Counted from the stretch's first letter, positions 1-8,057 are shown. The stretch: DNA of 64,000 bases from Intrasporangiaceae bacterium (GCA_021324575.1 JAJPIW010000021.1:1-64000), one strand, 5' to 3'. Notes: generated by a model not told the origin, from the sequence alone. Translations and numbers: made by a program.

Positions 1-674
1 AGGTCGGCGATCACCGCCAGCACGAGGTCGCACTCCGCCACGACGTCGGCCGGTGACCTCCGATGGCGCTTGGTGGACGGGCCGCCTGGCTCGACGTAGT
101 CGAGGCGGTGCACGATGTCGTTGCGTGCCAGGAAGAATCCGTCCATGGCTGTGATCCGGGACGATGCCAGCGCCTTGTTCGGGATGCCGATGAGGTCGCG
201 CACTCGCCCCTTGACGTCGCCGCTGCCCTGGTAACTGGCCTTGGTCTTTGCATCGACGTAGAGCCTGATGAGTTCATCCCGGGGCTGGGGTGATTTCAGG
301 GCAGCCTTGAACGTCTCCGTCGGGCTGGCGATCATCTCGTCTAGGTAGAGGTCAAACTTCTTCGCCGCTGTTGACCCGGGCCGCTCGACCAGGCCCGGGA
401 GGCACTCGGCGACGAGGGTTTGACAGGACGCGTCCAGCCCGCTCGACGTGAAGACCAGTGCCGCACGCAGTAGGTCGGCCTCGTCCCTGCTGAGCCGGCC
501 CTGAGCATTCTGCCTGCTGGTGACCGTCTTCTCATGTACGACGTTGAACGAGTCCATCAGACCGCTCACGCTCGCGTGCGTCGCGACGAGGTAGCGCCGC
601 GCCCTCCGAATCGTCGGGGCTTGGCCGCTTGGGGCCGGCGTGAGCGCCTTCAGAGCGAACTGCTGAGCTGCCAA
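1..674 (-). CDS. HEPN-motif protein, 3' end beyond the window (possible RNase)
   Basis: No stop is met before the left edge, so only the first 224 residues are visible. The chosen start is the TTG at 672-674: AGGAG lies six bases upstream of it, while the next in-frame ATG (555-557) has no such site. The protein is mostly helical in character and contains F-L-A-R-N-D-I-V-H at about residues 181-189. R184-N185-x3-H189 fits the R-x4-6-H signature of HEPN domains, whose members include RNase toxins and phage-defence effectors. The HEPN call rests on this single motif and its helical setting. It sits in an integrated element upstream of a membrane protein gene on the same strand. An alternative is a structural helical domain with a chance motif. 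Confidence 0.55.
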   Translation of the reverse strand, partial: MAAQQFALKALTPAPSGQAPTIRRARRYLVATHASVSGLMDSFNVVHEKTVTSRQNAQGRLSRDEADLLRAALVFTSSGLDASCQTLVAECLPGLVERPGSTAAKKFDLYLDEMIASPTETFKAALKSPQPRDELIRLYVDAKTKASYQGSGDVKGRVRDLIGIPNKALASSRITAMDGFFLARNDIVHRLDYVEPGGPSTKRHRRSPADVVAECDLVLAVIAD

Positions 675-978
675 TGCTGTCTCCTGGATACAGGATCGGT
701 CGAGTCCGCTGTGACCGTCGAGGTTATCGTTACGGTCGTCTTCATTGGCCGAGTGTCGCGGTCTGTGGAAGTCGCGCTTTGCGGAAGTCCCGATCACCAC
801 CGGCGGATCCGCTGAGAAGCGCAACGACGAGACCAGCCAGGGCTCATCCCCCACCCTTGGAGGGTACTTCCCCCATCCGCGGGGCGACGATGCTTTGCGA
901 GATCCGCGTACCGCTTGGGACTGCACCCGATTTGTGTTGGCCCCGAGGAAGCATCGCGCGACGATCCAGCCCCGTCGG
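675..978. other. Gap between two leftward cargo genes
   Basis: No convincing gene is seen in these about 300 bases. The only recognisable signal is the AGGAG ribosome-binding site of the HEPN-like gene at its left border (about 679-685 on the minus strand). The promoter of that gene probably lies here. Confidence 0.4.
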
Positions 979-1593
979 TCACTTGACGGCGACAGCGAGG
1001 CCCATGATCAGCGCGGCGATTCCCATCAGCCAGTGCATGAGCTGCAAAGCCATGCTGGATGTGAATCGAACTGAGTTGTTCCCTGAATCGGCGCGCGCGT
1101 ACCACTGCTCGTTCGCTAGGTGCTGCATCCGCTCAACCTCTGGGAGCAGCCGGCCAAGCACAGCTGACGCTCGAGCTTGATGGATCTTGATCCAACGAAG
1201 CTCGAGCAACGTGAACATGGCGGCAACGAGATTGGCAGTGATTACGGATAGGGCGACGGCCCACCGACCCACGAACAGCATCTGTCCCTGGCCGAGTTCT
1301 GCTAACGCAACCAAGGACCCAGCTATCACAAAGGCGCTGAAGCTATATCGGGCAGATTCGTGGGACCCGACCCGTCCTTGTTGAGCTGCCCAATAGGTCA
1401 TGAGGTCAGACACCGACGCTTGTGGGGGCGCTGTCGGCCCGCCCGGCGCTGCCGCCCCCTGTGGCCAGTTCAGCTCGACGACCACGGACGGATTCTTAGG
1501 CGGTCGGAGTCGAAACGGATGCAAGGAGGCTCCCATGGCCTCATCATCCCCCGCCGCGCCACGGGGCGGCTCAGACGGAGGGAGATTGGCCAC
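979..1593 (-). CDS. Three-helix membrane protein, unknown function
   Basis: About 204 residues. The N-terminal 60 residues are Pro/Ala/Gly-rich and probably disordered. Hydrophobic segments lie near residues 85-101, 111-132 and 184-203, with a charged, probably coiled segment (about 133-175, with R, E and Q) between the second and third. The protein ends directly after the last hydrophobic helix. The GTG at 1591-1593 was taken as start; an ATG 54 bases further in is equally possible, as neither has a strong ribosome-binding site. It is cargo of the integrated element and lies on the same strand as the HEPN-like gene, 300 bp apart. I do not recognise the family. A membrane-anchored partner or effector is only a guess from context. 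Confidence 0.6.
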   Translation of the reverse strand: MANLPPSEPPRGAAGDDEAMGASLHPFRLRPPKNPSVVVELNWPQGAAAPGGPTAPPQASVSDLMTYWAAQQGRVGSHESARYSFSAFVIAGSLVALAELGQGQMLFVGRWAVALSVITANLVAAMFTLLELRWIKIHQARASAVLGRLLPEVERMQHLANEQWYARADSGNNSVRFTSSMALQLMHWLMGIAALIMGLAVAVK

Positions 1594-2049
1594 CAAGGCT
1601 TGACGCTCGCTTGGTTTACGGTCGGGCAGTGAGGCATGAGTTGGACCGGTCCGTTGCCTCGGTGGACGTGGAGTCTGCAGGTGTCGTGGTGCGTCATTCC
1701 GCCAGTGCCGCAGGACCTGTGCCTTTCAATCGTGCGCTCGGCAGTCGCGCCTCGTGCTTTGCATGGAGGCTGGGTTCCGGCTCCGACTCTGTCTTGGCGT
1801 AAGGACTACGGCGAGTTGTTCGGGCCGGCAAGGCCTCGCCTTCCCTGACGGGATGCACCTCTGTGCCTCGCCGCCGCTGAGCACCCGCTCGTCGCCCACC
1901 CGAATGGTGAGCGCCCCCGCGAGGTCGTGGTCGACAACCGCAGCCTTTCCGGACGGGGCCTAGGGGTCTGGCTGGGTGGATTCCAAATCGTGCCCCACCG
2001 ATCCCGTGTACGTGAGGAAGGGACGAATCGGCTCGAATCGAGGGACCTC
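1594..2049. other. Gene-poor stretch inside the element
   Basis: Several short overlapping frames are open here but none has a recognisable domain, a good start or consistent codon use. Regulatory DNA between the leftward cargo genes and the rightward excisionase-integrase pair is the likeliest content. Remains of a lost gene are possible. Confidence 0.35.
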
Positions 2050-2241
2050 ATGGACTCACTTCTTTCCGTCGACGAGGCGGCGAAGATCCTTGGCACCACG
2101 TCGCGCTTCCCGCGACGTCTGATCGCCGAGCGCAGGATCCGCTTCGTCCGCGTCGGACGCCACGTCCGTATCCCCGAGTCCGAGCTCGCCGACTACATCG
2201 CCTCCGGCACCGTCGAACCCGTCCTCAGCCGGATGCGGTGA
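2050..2241 (+). CDS. Excisionase-family helix-turn-helix protein
   Basis: A 63-residue protein with the layout of AlpA/excisionase DNA-binding proteins: an opening S-V-D-E-A-A-K-I-L-G helix-turn-helix, a recognition stretch rich in Arg (residues about 20-30), a wing of the type F-V-R-V-G-R-H-V-R-I-P, and the closing helix E-L-A-D-Y-I. Such proteins bend attachment-site DNA and set the direction of integrase action, or regulate it. The ATG at 2050 is chosen because the helix-turn-helix begins right after it; an upstream in-frame extension to 1927 has no family-like sequence. The stop lies 4 bp before the integrase start, so the two are co-transcribed. Confidence 0.85.
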   Translation: MDSLLSVDEAAKILGTTSRFPRRLIAERRIRFVRVGRHVRIPESELADYIASGTVEPVLSRMR

Positions 2242-2245
2242 GCCC

Positions 2246-3355
2246 ATGCCCCGTCGACGATTCGGCCTGATCAGGCAGCTACCGTCTGGCCGCTTCCAAG
2301 TCTCCTTCACGGACCCGGACGGCCAACGACGCACAGGGCCCGAGACCTACCGCAACGAAGCGGACGCCGGCCGCTACCTGGACCGCATAGAGCGCGACCT
2401 CAAGCGCGGCTACTGGATCCCCGACGCGCGGCTGGGACGGCGGACCCTCCGCGAGTGCTGCGACGCCTACCTCGAGGAGAACCCCCGCGTCGGGGAGCGC
2501 TGGGCCGAAACCTGCCGCCGCAACATGCGCCTCCACCTCGGCGACCTCCTCGACCTGCCCATCGCGGCCATCACGCCACCTGTCGTCCGGGCCTGGCACG
2601 CCAACGCCCTCCGGGGTAAGGGCGGTCGCACGTCGATCAGCCAGTCCTACCGGCTCATCCGATCAGTCTTCAACGTCGCCGTGCAGGACGGCGCCATCGA
2701 CCGCAACCCCTGCCAGATACCGGGAGCCGGAGCCCAACGCTCACCCGAGCGGACCATCGCCACACCCCAACAGGTGGCCGCGCTCACGACTGCCATCACG
2801 CCCCGGTTCAAGGCAGCCGTCATCCTCGCCGCCTGGTGCGGGCTACGACGAGGGGAGATCTGTGCGCTCCGTACCGACGACGTCGACCTGGCCAACGGCG
2901 TGGTCCGGGTGCGCAAGAACTGGGTCGAGCTCCTGGAACAGCCAAAACGGTTCGAGAAGGACCCCAAGAGTGAGGCCGGCAAGAGAACCGTCACCATCCC
3001 GCCCCACGTCATGCCCGACCTCGAGGAGCACCGCCGCACGTTCGCCGGCGAGTTCTTCTTCCAACAGGCCGACGGCAGCCGCGTCCAGAGCAACACCGTC
3101 TACCAGGCCTTCGTCCGCGCCCGCACCAAGGTGGGGGTGAGCATCTCCTTCCACGACCTGCGGCATACGGGCCAGAGTCTCGCCGCCGCCACGGGAGCCA
3201 GCCTCGTCGACCTCAAGCAACGACTCGGCCACTCCTCGACTGCGGCCGCGCAGCGATACATGCACGCTGTGCAAGGACGCGACGCCCACATCGCCAAAGC
3301 CCTGTCCGACCTTGCCGCCGATGGCGACGCGACCAAGCTCCCCAAGTCGTTCTGA
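2246..3355 (+). CDS. Tyrosine recombinase (phage/island integrase)
   Basis: 369 residues. An N-terminal DNA-arm-binding stretch (about 1-60, with G-R-F-Q-V-S-F-T-D) precedes a SAM-like core-binding domain (about 65-150) and the catalytic domain (about 165-350). The catalytic residues are visible: Arg in G-L-R-R-G-E near 201, the H-D-L-R-H-T box (His303, Arg306), the third basic position in L-G-H-S-S (His329) and the nucleophile in Q-R-Y-M-H-A (Tyr338). It should catalyse site-specific integration and excision at the tRNA-Phe 3' end located 75 bp downstream. Start 4 bp after the excisionase stop. All key residues are present, so the enzyme looks functional. Confidence 0.95.
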   Translation: MPRRRFGLIRQLPSGRFQVSFTDPDGQRRTGPETYRNEADAGRYLDRIERDLKRGYWIPDARLGRRTLRECCDAYLEENPRVGERWAETCRRNMRLHLGDLLDLPIAAITPPVVRAWHANALRGKGGRTSISQSYRLIRSVFNVAVQDGAIDRNPCQIPGAGAQRSPERTIATPQQVAALTTAITPRFKAAVILAAWCGLRRGEICALRTDDVDLANGVVRVRKNWVELLEQPKRFEKDPKSEAGKRTVTIPPHVMPDLEEHRRTFAGEFFFQQADGSRVQSNTVYQAFVRARTKVGVSISFHDLRHTGQSLAAATGASLVDLKQRLGHSSTAAAQRYMHAVQGRDAHIAKALSDLAADGDATKLPKSF

Positions 3356-3364
3356 CCCGGGGGG

Positions 3365-3388
3365 AGATGTTGCACGAGATGTTGCACG
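3365..3388 (+). repeat. Perfect 12-bp tandem duplication next to the att site
   Basis: AGATGTTGCACG occurs twice head to tail between the integrase stop and the tRNA fragment. Short direct repeats in this place are typical arm-type binding sites for a tyrosine integrase; that role is inferred from position only. Confidence 0.6.
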
Positions 3389-3430
3389 GCCCGCCCGACA
3401 GGCCACCTGACCAGCAGGTCTGCCTATTCC

Positions 3431-3474
3431 TGAAAATCGGAAGGTCGGCGGTTCGACCCCGCCCCTGGCCACCA
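3431..3474 (+). other. 3' fragment of tRNA-Phe (GAA): attachment core
   Basis: The sequence from the anticodon loop (CTGAAAA, anticodon GAA) through a regular T-arm (GGCGG-TTCGACC-CCGCC) to the acceptor strand CCTGGCC, discriminator A and CCA matches the 3' part of an actinobacterial tRNA-Phe. The 5' half is missing: upstream bases do not form the D-arm or a paired anticodon stem. This is the duplicated 3' end left at the distal side of an element that integrated into tRNA-Phe. The intact gene is expected at the other end, left of this window. Confidence 0.85.
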
Positions 3475-3476
3475 CC

Positions 3477-3514
3477 CGAAACCGCAGGTTACGAGCCCGT
3501 GACCTGCGGTTTCG
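3477..3514 (+). terminator. Stem-loop terminator of the original tRNA-Phe gene
   Basis: CGAAACCGCAGGT (3477-3489) pairs perfectly with ACCTGCGGTTTCG (3502-3514) around a 12-nt loop. It starts three bases after the tRNA CCA, so it is most likely the chromosomal tRNA-Phe terminator, separated from most of its gene by the integration. Confidence 0.8.
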
Positions 3515-4012
3515 TCGTTCGGGCGACCACGAGGTCGAAGTCGGTCAGTGACCGCGATTGACCGTGAATCACCCCGATTGGCCAAGAGATATCGCAGGAT
3601 TTATCGCACGAAACGGACATCGCCTCGTCGGCCGAGCGCGTCCTGCCATCAGGAGCGAGGATCCTCGGCCGGAGCTCAGAGGGGGGCGTCATCAGCCCAA
3701 GTACGCCATCCTCGCCGACACCATCGACACCGAGATCGTCGAGGCCGCCGGTGCAGCGGCGCTGGCCACCGACCCGGCCCGGAGTCGAGAGCTTGGACGC
3801 CGGGCGTATGCCGTGCCTGTGCCGCGTGCAGGTGGGCAAGGAAGCCGTCGACGGGCAGGTGCGAGCCATCGGCCGCGGGCTGCGCGAGGGCCGACTGCTG
3901 CTCAACTCGACAAGTGCACGGACCAAGAGCTGCACCCCGACCTCGAACGACCTCGAACGACCTCGAACGACCTCGAACGACCTCGAACGACCTCGAACGA
4001 GTCTAGGACCGG
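3515..4012. other. Decayed region with no intact gene
   Basis: All six frames are broken or implausible. One plus-strand frame (3558-4022) contains H-Q-P-K-Y-A-I-L-A-D-T-I around 3690-3725, which resembles the start of a GntR-type winged helix (K-Y-x-x-I-A-D). No further family sequence follows, so a regulator remnant is possible but weak. The right part holds the 10-bp tandem repeat. Confidence 0.35.
3941..4000. repeat. Six perfect tandem copies of a 10-bp unit
   Basis: CCTCGAACGA is repeated six times without a mismatch. Ten bases is close to one helical turn, so any protein reading the unit would see it on one face of the helix. Slippage-prone satellite DNA in a decayed region is the simple explanation. 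Confidence 0.9.
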
Positions 4013-4591
4013 GTGCCATTGAGGGTGCCTCAATCCCTGAGGATCCGTCCCTACATCCCGATGAGCGCGAGCGTTCCGGAGGTGAGTCCTACCGCGCAAT
4101 TTGGCCCCGGCCTCTGCTGGCGCTCGCGCGGCACGGTGTCGCAGACCGACGTAATACGGCCCAGGGGTGCCGTCCTGCTGACCCTGGTCGTCGGCGCCGG
4201 TGGTACCGGTGGCGGCGGCCCGGCGATACCCAACGCACACGACACCTCCGGTGGGGAACACCGCCCTGACAGGTGACGGCCTCCACGCGACCGGACGAGG
4301 AGGGGTCGGTGGCGCAAGCGGCCAGGGCGGCCAGGCCGGGGCCGGCGGGGGCAGCGGTGGTGCCGGCGGCACAGCCAGCCCAACAGGCATTCAAGGAACC
4401 CCAGGAGCCGCCGGAGGCCCCGGCAGCCCCGGGGTCGGTGGCACCCCGGGTCCGGCGGACACGGCGCGCACGGATCCGGCGGCGACGGCGGAGCAGGCGG
4501 AGCCCAACCCGGCGGCGCTCACGACGGCGCTGACGGCTCCAGCGGCTTCGCCTCCCTACGCGTCTGCGGGGCCGTGAAGGTGCAGTCCTGA
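4013..4591 (+). pseudogene. Glycine-rich protein gene with frameshifts
   Basis: Glycine-rich coding is continuous only if the frame changes twice. The first part (frame of 4013) carries L-T-L-V-V-G-A-G-G-T-G-G-G-G near 4175-4220. From about 4270 to 4450 the Gly-rich run (G-V-G-G-A-S-G-Q-G-G-Q-A-G-A-G-G, then collagen-like G-T-P-G-A-A-G-G-P-G) lies in another frame. From about 4455 to the stop at 4589-4591 the original frame resumes (G-G-H-G-A-H-G-S-G-G-D-G-G). The type resembles the glycine-rich domain of secreted or surface proteins that open with a short beta strand. Homopolymer-rich spots (CCCCGGG at 4445-4450) suit indel mutation or a sequencing error. The true start is not clear. Confidence 0.5.
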
Positions 4592-4622
4592 CTCCCAGAC
4601 ACGACCACGTCGTCACTGGCAG

Positions 4623-4976
4623 GTGATCGGGCCTCACCGACCCCGCCACCGACCAACCACGTCGGCGGGTCGGCCGAAGGTGCCCGGGCGCGGGGGTGCG
4701 CGCAGGGGCATCGCCTACTGCCCCCACGTTCGGAGCGACTGGCGGCTGCGGACCCGTACCGCCGCTGCCCTCCTGACGGCCTCGGGCGCAGTCGTGCTTG
4801 TGGCATCGCCGGCCAGCGCCCATGACGAGGTGATCGGGTCCACGCCTGCCGAGGGCGCCCGCATGGCCGGATCTGGGTTGACCCGGATCGCCCTGAGCTT
4901 CCTTGAGCCACCTTCCCGGCTCGGCGGCTCGATTTCCCGGCTCGGCGGCTCGATGACGAGCCGCCTGCTCACGTGA
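4623..4976 (+). pseudogene. Truncated copC-like gene (periplasmic copper protein)
   Basis: The middle of this frame reads as a secretion signal (hydrophobic A-L-L-T-A-S-G-A-V-V-L-V-A-S, then P-A-S-A) followed by H-D-E-V-I-G-S-T-P-A-E-G-A. A His directly after the signal cleavage site followed by S-x-P-A-x-G is the CopC/YobA family pattern; that His is a copper ligand in the family. A full CopC domain has about 95-100 residues. Here only about 30 follow before the sequence becomes a 7-residue duplication (S-R-L-G-G-S twice) and stops. The rest of the fold and the usual C-terminal membrane anchor are missing. The upstream start is unclear, as residues before the signal look non-coding. Confidence 0.6.
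4913..4954 (+). repeat. Perfect 21-bp tandem duplication inside the copC remnant
   Basis: The 21-bp unit beginning TTCCCGGCTCGGCGGCTCGA is present twice in a row. It adds seven codons without changing the frame. Overlapping its end, CGGCTCG-ATGA-CGAGCCG forms a short hairpin (about 4946-4963). It marks where the copC homology ends. Confidence 0.85.
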
Positions 4977-5241
4977 TGCGATGCCATGCGTTCACCCTGC
5001 TCACTGAGCGGGGAGCCCGCGTGCCGCGGCGCAGCAGGGACGCTCGGACGGGGAAGCCGCCACCGCGGCTGCTGGGCTCAGCCACATCGGTTGGGGCGGC
5101 ACGGGGGCCGCGGCGTGGCACGAAAGGGCATCGGGAAGTGGGGCTACCCCGCGCCGTCAGTGCCCAAGTACGCTCCAACGACGGACGGAGCACGCAACGA
5201 TTCCGGCCCGGGAGACCCGCGGTTCGCAAGGGAGATGGCAC

Positions 5242-5865
5242 GTGAGGGATCTATGGACCATGGTCGCCACCGAGCGGGGTGCCCTCGCCGATGACGTCGC
5301 CAGGCTGACGCCTGAGCAGTGGGCGAGCACCAGCCTCTGCTCGGCATACACCGTCCAGGACGTCGTCGCGCACCTGACCGCGACCGCTTCGCTCAACCCC
5401 GGGACCTTTTTGGTGCGGTTCGCCGGGTCGGGCTTCAACTTCCAGAAGTTTGCGCGGGGTGAGATCGACCGACACCTCGGCGCCGACCCGGCGGCAACCC
5501 TCGCCGCCTTCCGCTCGGTCCAGCATTCCACCTCTTCGCCACCTGGACCCAAGCCGTCCTGGCTTGGTGAGGTCGTCGTCCACAGCGAGGACATCCGCCG
5601 TCCGCTCGGCATCGCCCACGCCTACGACCCTGACGCCGTCCGGTCTGTCGCCGACTTCTACAAAGGGTCCAACACCCTCATCGGCGCCAAGAACCGCGTT
5701 GCGGGTCTCACCCTCAAGGCCACCGACCAGGACTGGTCGCACGGGGACGGGCCGGTCGTCGAGGGCCGCCTCCTTTCGCTCCTCATGGCGATGACCGGTC
5801 GTTCGGCCCACGTTGCAGACCTCAGCGGCGAGGGCGTGGAGACGCTGCGCAGGCGGACGACCTAG
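5242..5865 (+). CDS. Maleylpyruvate isomerase / DinB-like family protein
   Basis: 207 residues. The sequence has the pattern of the mycothiol-dependent maleylpyruvate isomerase-like (DinB fold) family: an opening helix with E-R-G-A-L-A-D-D-V-A-R-L-T-P-E-Q-W, then V-Q-D-V-V-A-H-L-T (His near 44) and W-L-G-E-V-V-V-H-S-E-D-I-R-R-P-L-G (His near 113), giving two of the metal-ligand positions used in this fold. Many actinobacterial members have unknown substrates, often mycothiol-linked detoxification. The GTG at 5242 has AGGGAGA about 8 bases upstream. No operon partner: a decayed region lies upstream and a 450-bp gap downstream. The exact reaction cannot be read from sequence. Confidence 0.8.
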   Translation: MRDLWTMVATERGALADDVARLTPEQWASTSLCSAYTVQDVVAHLTATASLNPGTFLVRFAGSGFNFQKFARGEIDRHLGADPAATLAAFRSVQHSTSSPPGPKPSWLGEVVVHSEDIRRPLGIAHAYDPDAVRSVADFYKGSNTLIGAKNRVAGLTLKATDQDWSHGDGPVVEGRLLSLLMAMTGRSAHVADLSGEGVETLRRRTT

Positions 5866-6317
5866 ACCTCCACGTCCGAGGGCCGCAGCAGGCACGCTGC
5901 CGCGGCACCGGAGGGGGTGGCGTGCCGTTGGCCGCGTAGGCCGCCAACCCAACGGCCGGTCTGGCCTCGTCCACGCGCGCGACCGAGGGCGTCGGGTGGT
6001 GGTAGCCCGCCCCAAGGCCATCCGTCGCAGTGCCATCGTCATGGTCTGTACACCTCCGGGCGGGGGCACTTCCGGGCCGCACACCTCCGGGCGGGGCACT
6101 TCCGGGCCGCCCGCGCCAGACAACTACTGGCTGTGGATGACGTGTAAAGCGCGGGGTTGGGGGTGAAGCCGGGTCGGTGGATCGGCGGCCCGGCTGTCGG
6201 GGCGCCGCCACGGACCCGGTGGCGTGGTCGGGCTTCGCTGAACGGACCACGCGCGGTGTTTCACGGGCGTAGCCTCACGTTGGCCCACGTGTGAGGGCCC
6301 ATCTCAAAGGAGAGATC
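5866..6317. other. Gap before the secreted Asp-box protein
   Basis: No gene is seen in about 450 bases. It contains an imperfect tandem repeat (6051-6111) and, at its end, the AAGGAGAG ribosome-binding site (6307-6314) of the next gene, whose promoter should lie here. Confidence 0.4.
6051..6111. repeat. Two tandem copies of a ~30-bp GC-rich unit
   Basis: CACCTCCGGGCGGGGGCACT (first copy, from 6051) and CACCTCCGGGCGGGGCACTT (second, from 6082) open two adjacent units of 31 and 30 bp that differ by one G in a G-run and the last base. They lie about 200 bp upstream of the secreted protein's start. A protein-binding role or simple slippage are both possible. Confidence 0.75.
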
Positions 6318-8030
6318 GTGGACAAGAGTTCGCGCCGCGGTGTGGCCTGGTTGGCCAGCCTCGGTCTCGTGTCGTTCAGCATCGCCATGGTCGCGGCCGG
6401 ACCGTCCGCGACGGCAGCCGCGTCGGGGCACAACCCGCACGCACCGAATCTGAAACATGCACAGCCGCTCGCCGTCAACCAGCTCCTCAACGGGGAGGAG
6501 GACGAGGCCGGCGGGACCGACGCGAACCTGTCGGCACTGTGTCAGAGCCTGCTCGGCGCACCCAACCCGTACGCGAACCCGGCCCCCAACGTGGACGCCA
6601 TCACCGGCGACACCGTGGTGTCGGCCGGAAGCCAGACCGGGTGCGCGGCGGCGCAGAACGAGACCACCGTCGCCGTCAACCCGGCCAACCCCCGCAACCT
6701 CGTGGCCGGCTCCAACGACTATCGCGTGTTCAACACCCGCGAGAGCCGCAACGACGGCTCCGGGTGGGCGTACACGTCGATGGACGGCGGCCGTACCTGG
6801 GCCAACATCCAGCTGCCGCACCTGACCTTCCAGACCGGCGCCAGCGGTGCCCTGTCCGACATGGACAGTGCCGGAGACCCCGCGATCGCCTTCGGGCCGG
6901 GCAACACCGTCTACTACGCCAACATCGCCTTCAGCCGCCTCAACGACGGCAGCGCGATCACCGTCAACGCCTCCCACGACGGCGGCCTGACCTGGGGTGA
7001 GCCCTCGATCGTCCAGCTCGACGGCGCCGACGCCAGCGGTAACCCGGTCCCGTCGGACTACTTCAACGACAAGGAATGGGTCGGGGTAGACCCAACCTCC
7101 GGCGCAGTCTATGTGACGTGGACCCGCTTCGGCCCCTCCGGTTCACCGATCGTCATGTCCAGGTCCGTCGACGGCGGAGCGACCTGGAGCGCCCGTATGC
7201 CGGTCAGCCCGGCAACCTTCACCCCCGGCGGCGTCACCCCCTACGACCAGGGCTCGTTCCCGCTCGTCGGGTCCGACGGCGCACTGTACGTCGCCTACGA
7301 GGGTGCGGTCTGCAAGAGCCTGGCCTGCGACCAGCCGACCGACCGGGACACGGTCGTCGTCGCCAAGTCGGTCAATGGCGGAGCGAGCTTCGTCAACACC
7401 GTCGTGGCCACCGACTACGACTTCCCGTTCAATGCCGACATCGGCAACTTGTCCCTGACCGGTGAGAACTTCCGGATCAACAGCTTCCCGTCCATGGCCA
7501 TCGACCCGACCAACAACCGCCTCTACGTGACCTGGGCCGATGACCGCAACGGCGCCTACACCGCCAGCGGCCAGTCGACCAAGACCAACGGCGACGTGTT
7601 CGTGTCCACCTCCGGCAACGGCATGCAGTGGCAGACCCCGATGCGGTTGGGCTCCGGCCAGGACGAGGTGTTCCCGGCCGTCGCCGCCTACAACGGTCGC
7701 CTGGCAGTGTCCTACTACACCCGCCACTACGACGCCGCCGGCCACGGCCTCGACGTCGCGATGAACAGCGGCACCGGCATCGGCAACCTGAGGAACTCCA
7801 GCCCGGCGCGGGTCACCACCCAGACCAGCGACCCGAACGTCCAGTTCGTCGGCGTCGGAGCCGTGTCCGGGCAGATCCTCCAAGGTGAGTTCATCGGCGA
7901 CTACACCGCGATCGCCATGGGCAGCGACCTGATAGCGCACCCGACCTGGACCGACTTCCGCGGCAACCCCAACCTGGCCGGGTCCACCCCCAACCAGGAG
8001 GTCTACTCCCAGGCCGTGCCCGTCCACTGA
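6318..8030 (+). CDS. Secreted sialidase-like (BNR/Asp-box) beta-propeller protein
   Basis: 570 residues. A Sec signal peptide occupies about residues 1-35 (positively charged K-S-S-R-R-G, hydrophobic core, A-T-A-A-A). The rest has at least five Asp-box hairpin signatures S-x-D-G-G-x-T-W or variants (S-M-D-G-G-R-T-W-A, S-H-D-G-G-L-T-W-G, S-V-D-G-G-A-T-W-S, S-V-N-G-G-A-S-F, S-G-N-G-M-Q-W-Q), as in sialidase-fold propellers. The R-I-P motif and Arg triad of true sialidases are not evident, so the enzymatic role is open. Start GTG at 6318 is fixed by AAGGAGAG six bases upstream; an earlier in-frame GTG at 6291 overlaps that site. A strong terminator follows the stop, so the gene is monocistronic. 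Confidence 0.82.
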   Translation: MDKSSRRGVAWLASLGLVSFSIAMVAAGPSATAAASGHNPHAPNLKHAQPLAVNQLLNGEEDEAGGTDANLSALCQSLLGAPNPYANPAPNVDAITGDTVVSAGSQTGCAAAQNETTVAVNPANPRNLVAGSNDYRVFNTRESRNDGSGWAYTSMDGGRTWANIQLPHLTFQTGASGALSDMDSAGDPAIAFGPGNTVYYANIAFSRLNDGSAITVNASHDGGLTWGEPSIVQLDGADASGNPVPSDYFNDKEWVGVDPTSGAVYVTWTRFGPSGSPIVMSRSVDGGATWSARMPVSPATFTPGGVTPYDQGSFPLVGSDGALYVAYEGAVCKSLACDQPTDRDTVVVAKSVNGGASFVNTVVATDYDFPFNADIGNLSLTGENFRINSFPSMAIDPTNNRLYVTWADDRNGAYTASGQSTKTNGDVFVSTSGNGMQWQTPMRLGSGQDEVFPAVAAYNGRLAVSYYTRHYDAAGHGLDVAMNSGTGIGNLRNSSPARVTTQTSDPNVQFVGVGAVSGQILQGEFIGDYTAIAMGSDLIAHPTWTDFRGNPNLAGSTPNQEVYSQAVPVH

Positions 8031-8057
8031 CCTGCCCGATCAACCAGGGCAGCGGCA

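Larger units (their letters stand above)
1..3474. mobile_element. Right arm of an integrated element in tRNA-Phe
   Basis: The block runs from the left window edge to a 3' tRNA-Phe fragment. It contains an excisionase-like gene and a tyrosine integrase whose stop is about 75 bp from the tRNA fragment, the usual arrangement for a tRNA-targeting island, integrative element or prophage. The two cargo genes read away from the integrase. Base composition is visibly less GC-rich than the rest around 300-1400. The repeated word GTATGCCG, found about once per 0.8 kb elsewhere, occurs here only once, inside the conserved RHT motif of the integrase. The left end, with the intact tRNA-Phe, should lie outside the window. 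Whether this is a phage or a conjugative element cannot be decided from this arm. Confidence 0.72.

Noticed and set aside
3431-3474. An intact tRNA gene
   Set aside because: The acceptor 5' strand, D-arm and 5' anticodon stem are absent; only the 3' part is present.
3941-4000. Tandem 10-bp repeats as a possible CRISPR
   Set aside because: Units are contiguous with no spacers and there are no cas genes in the window.
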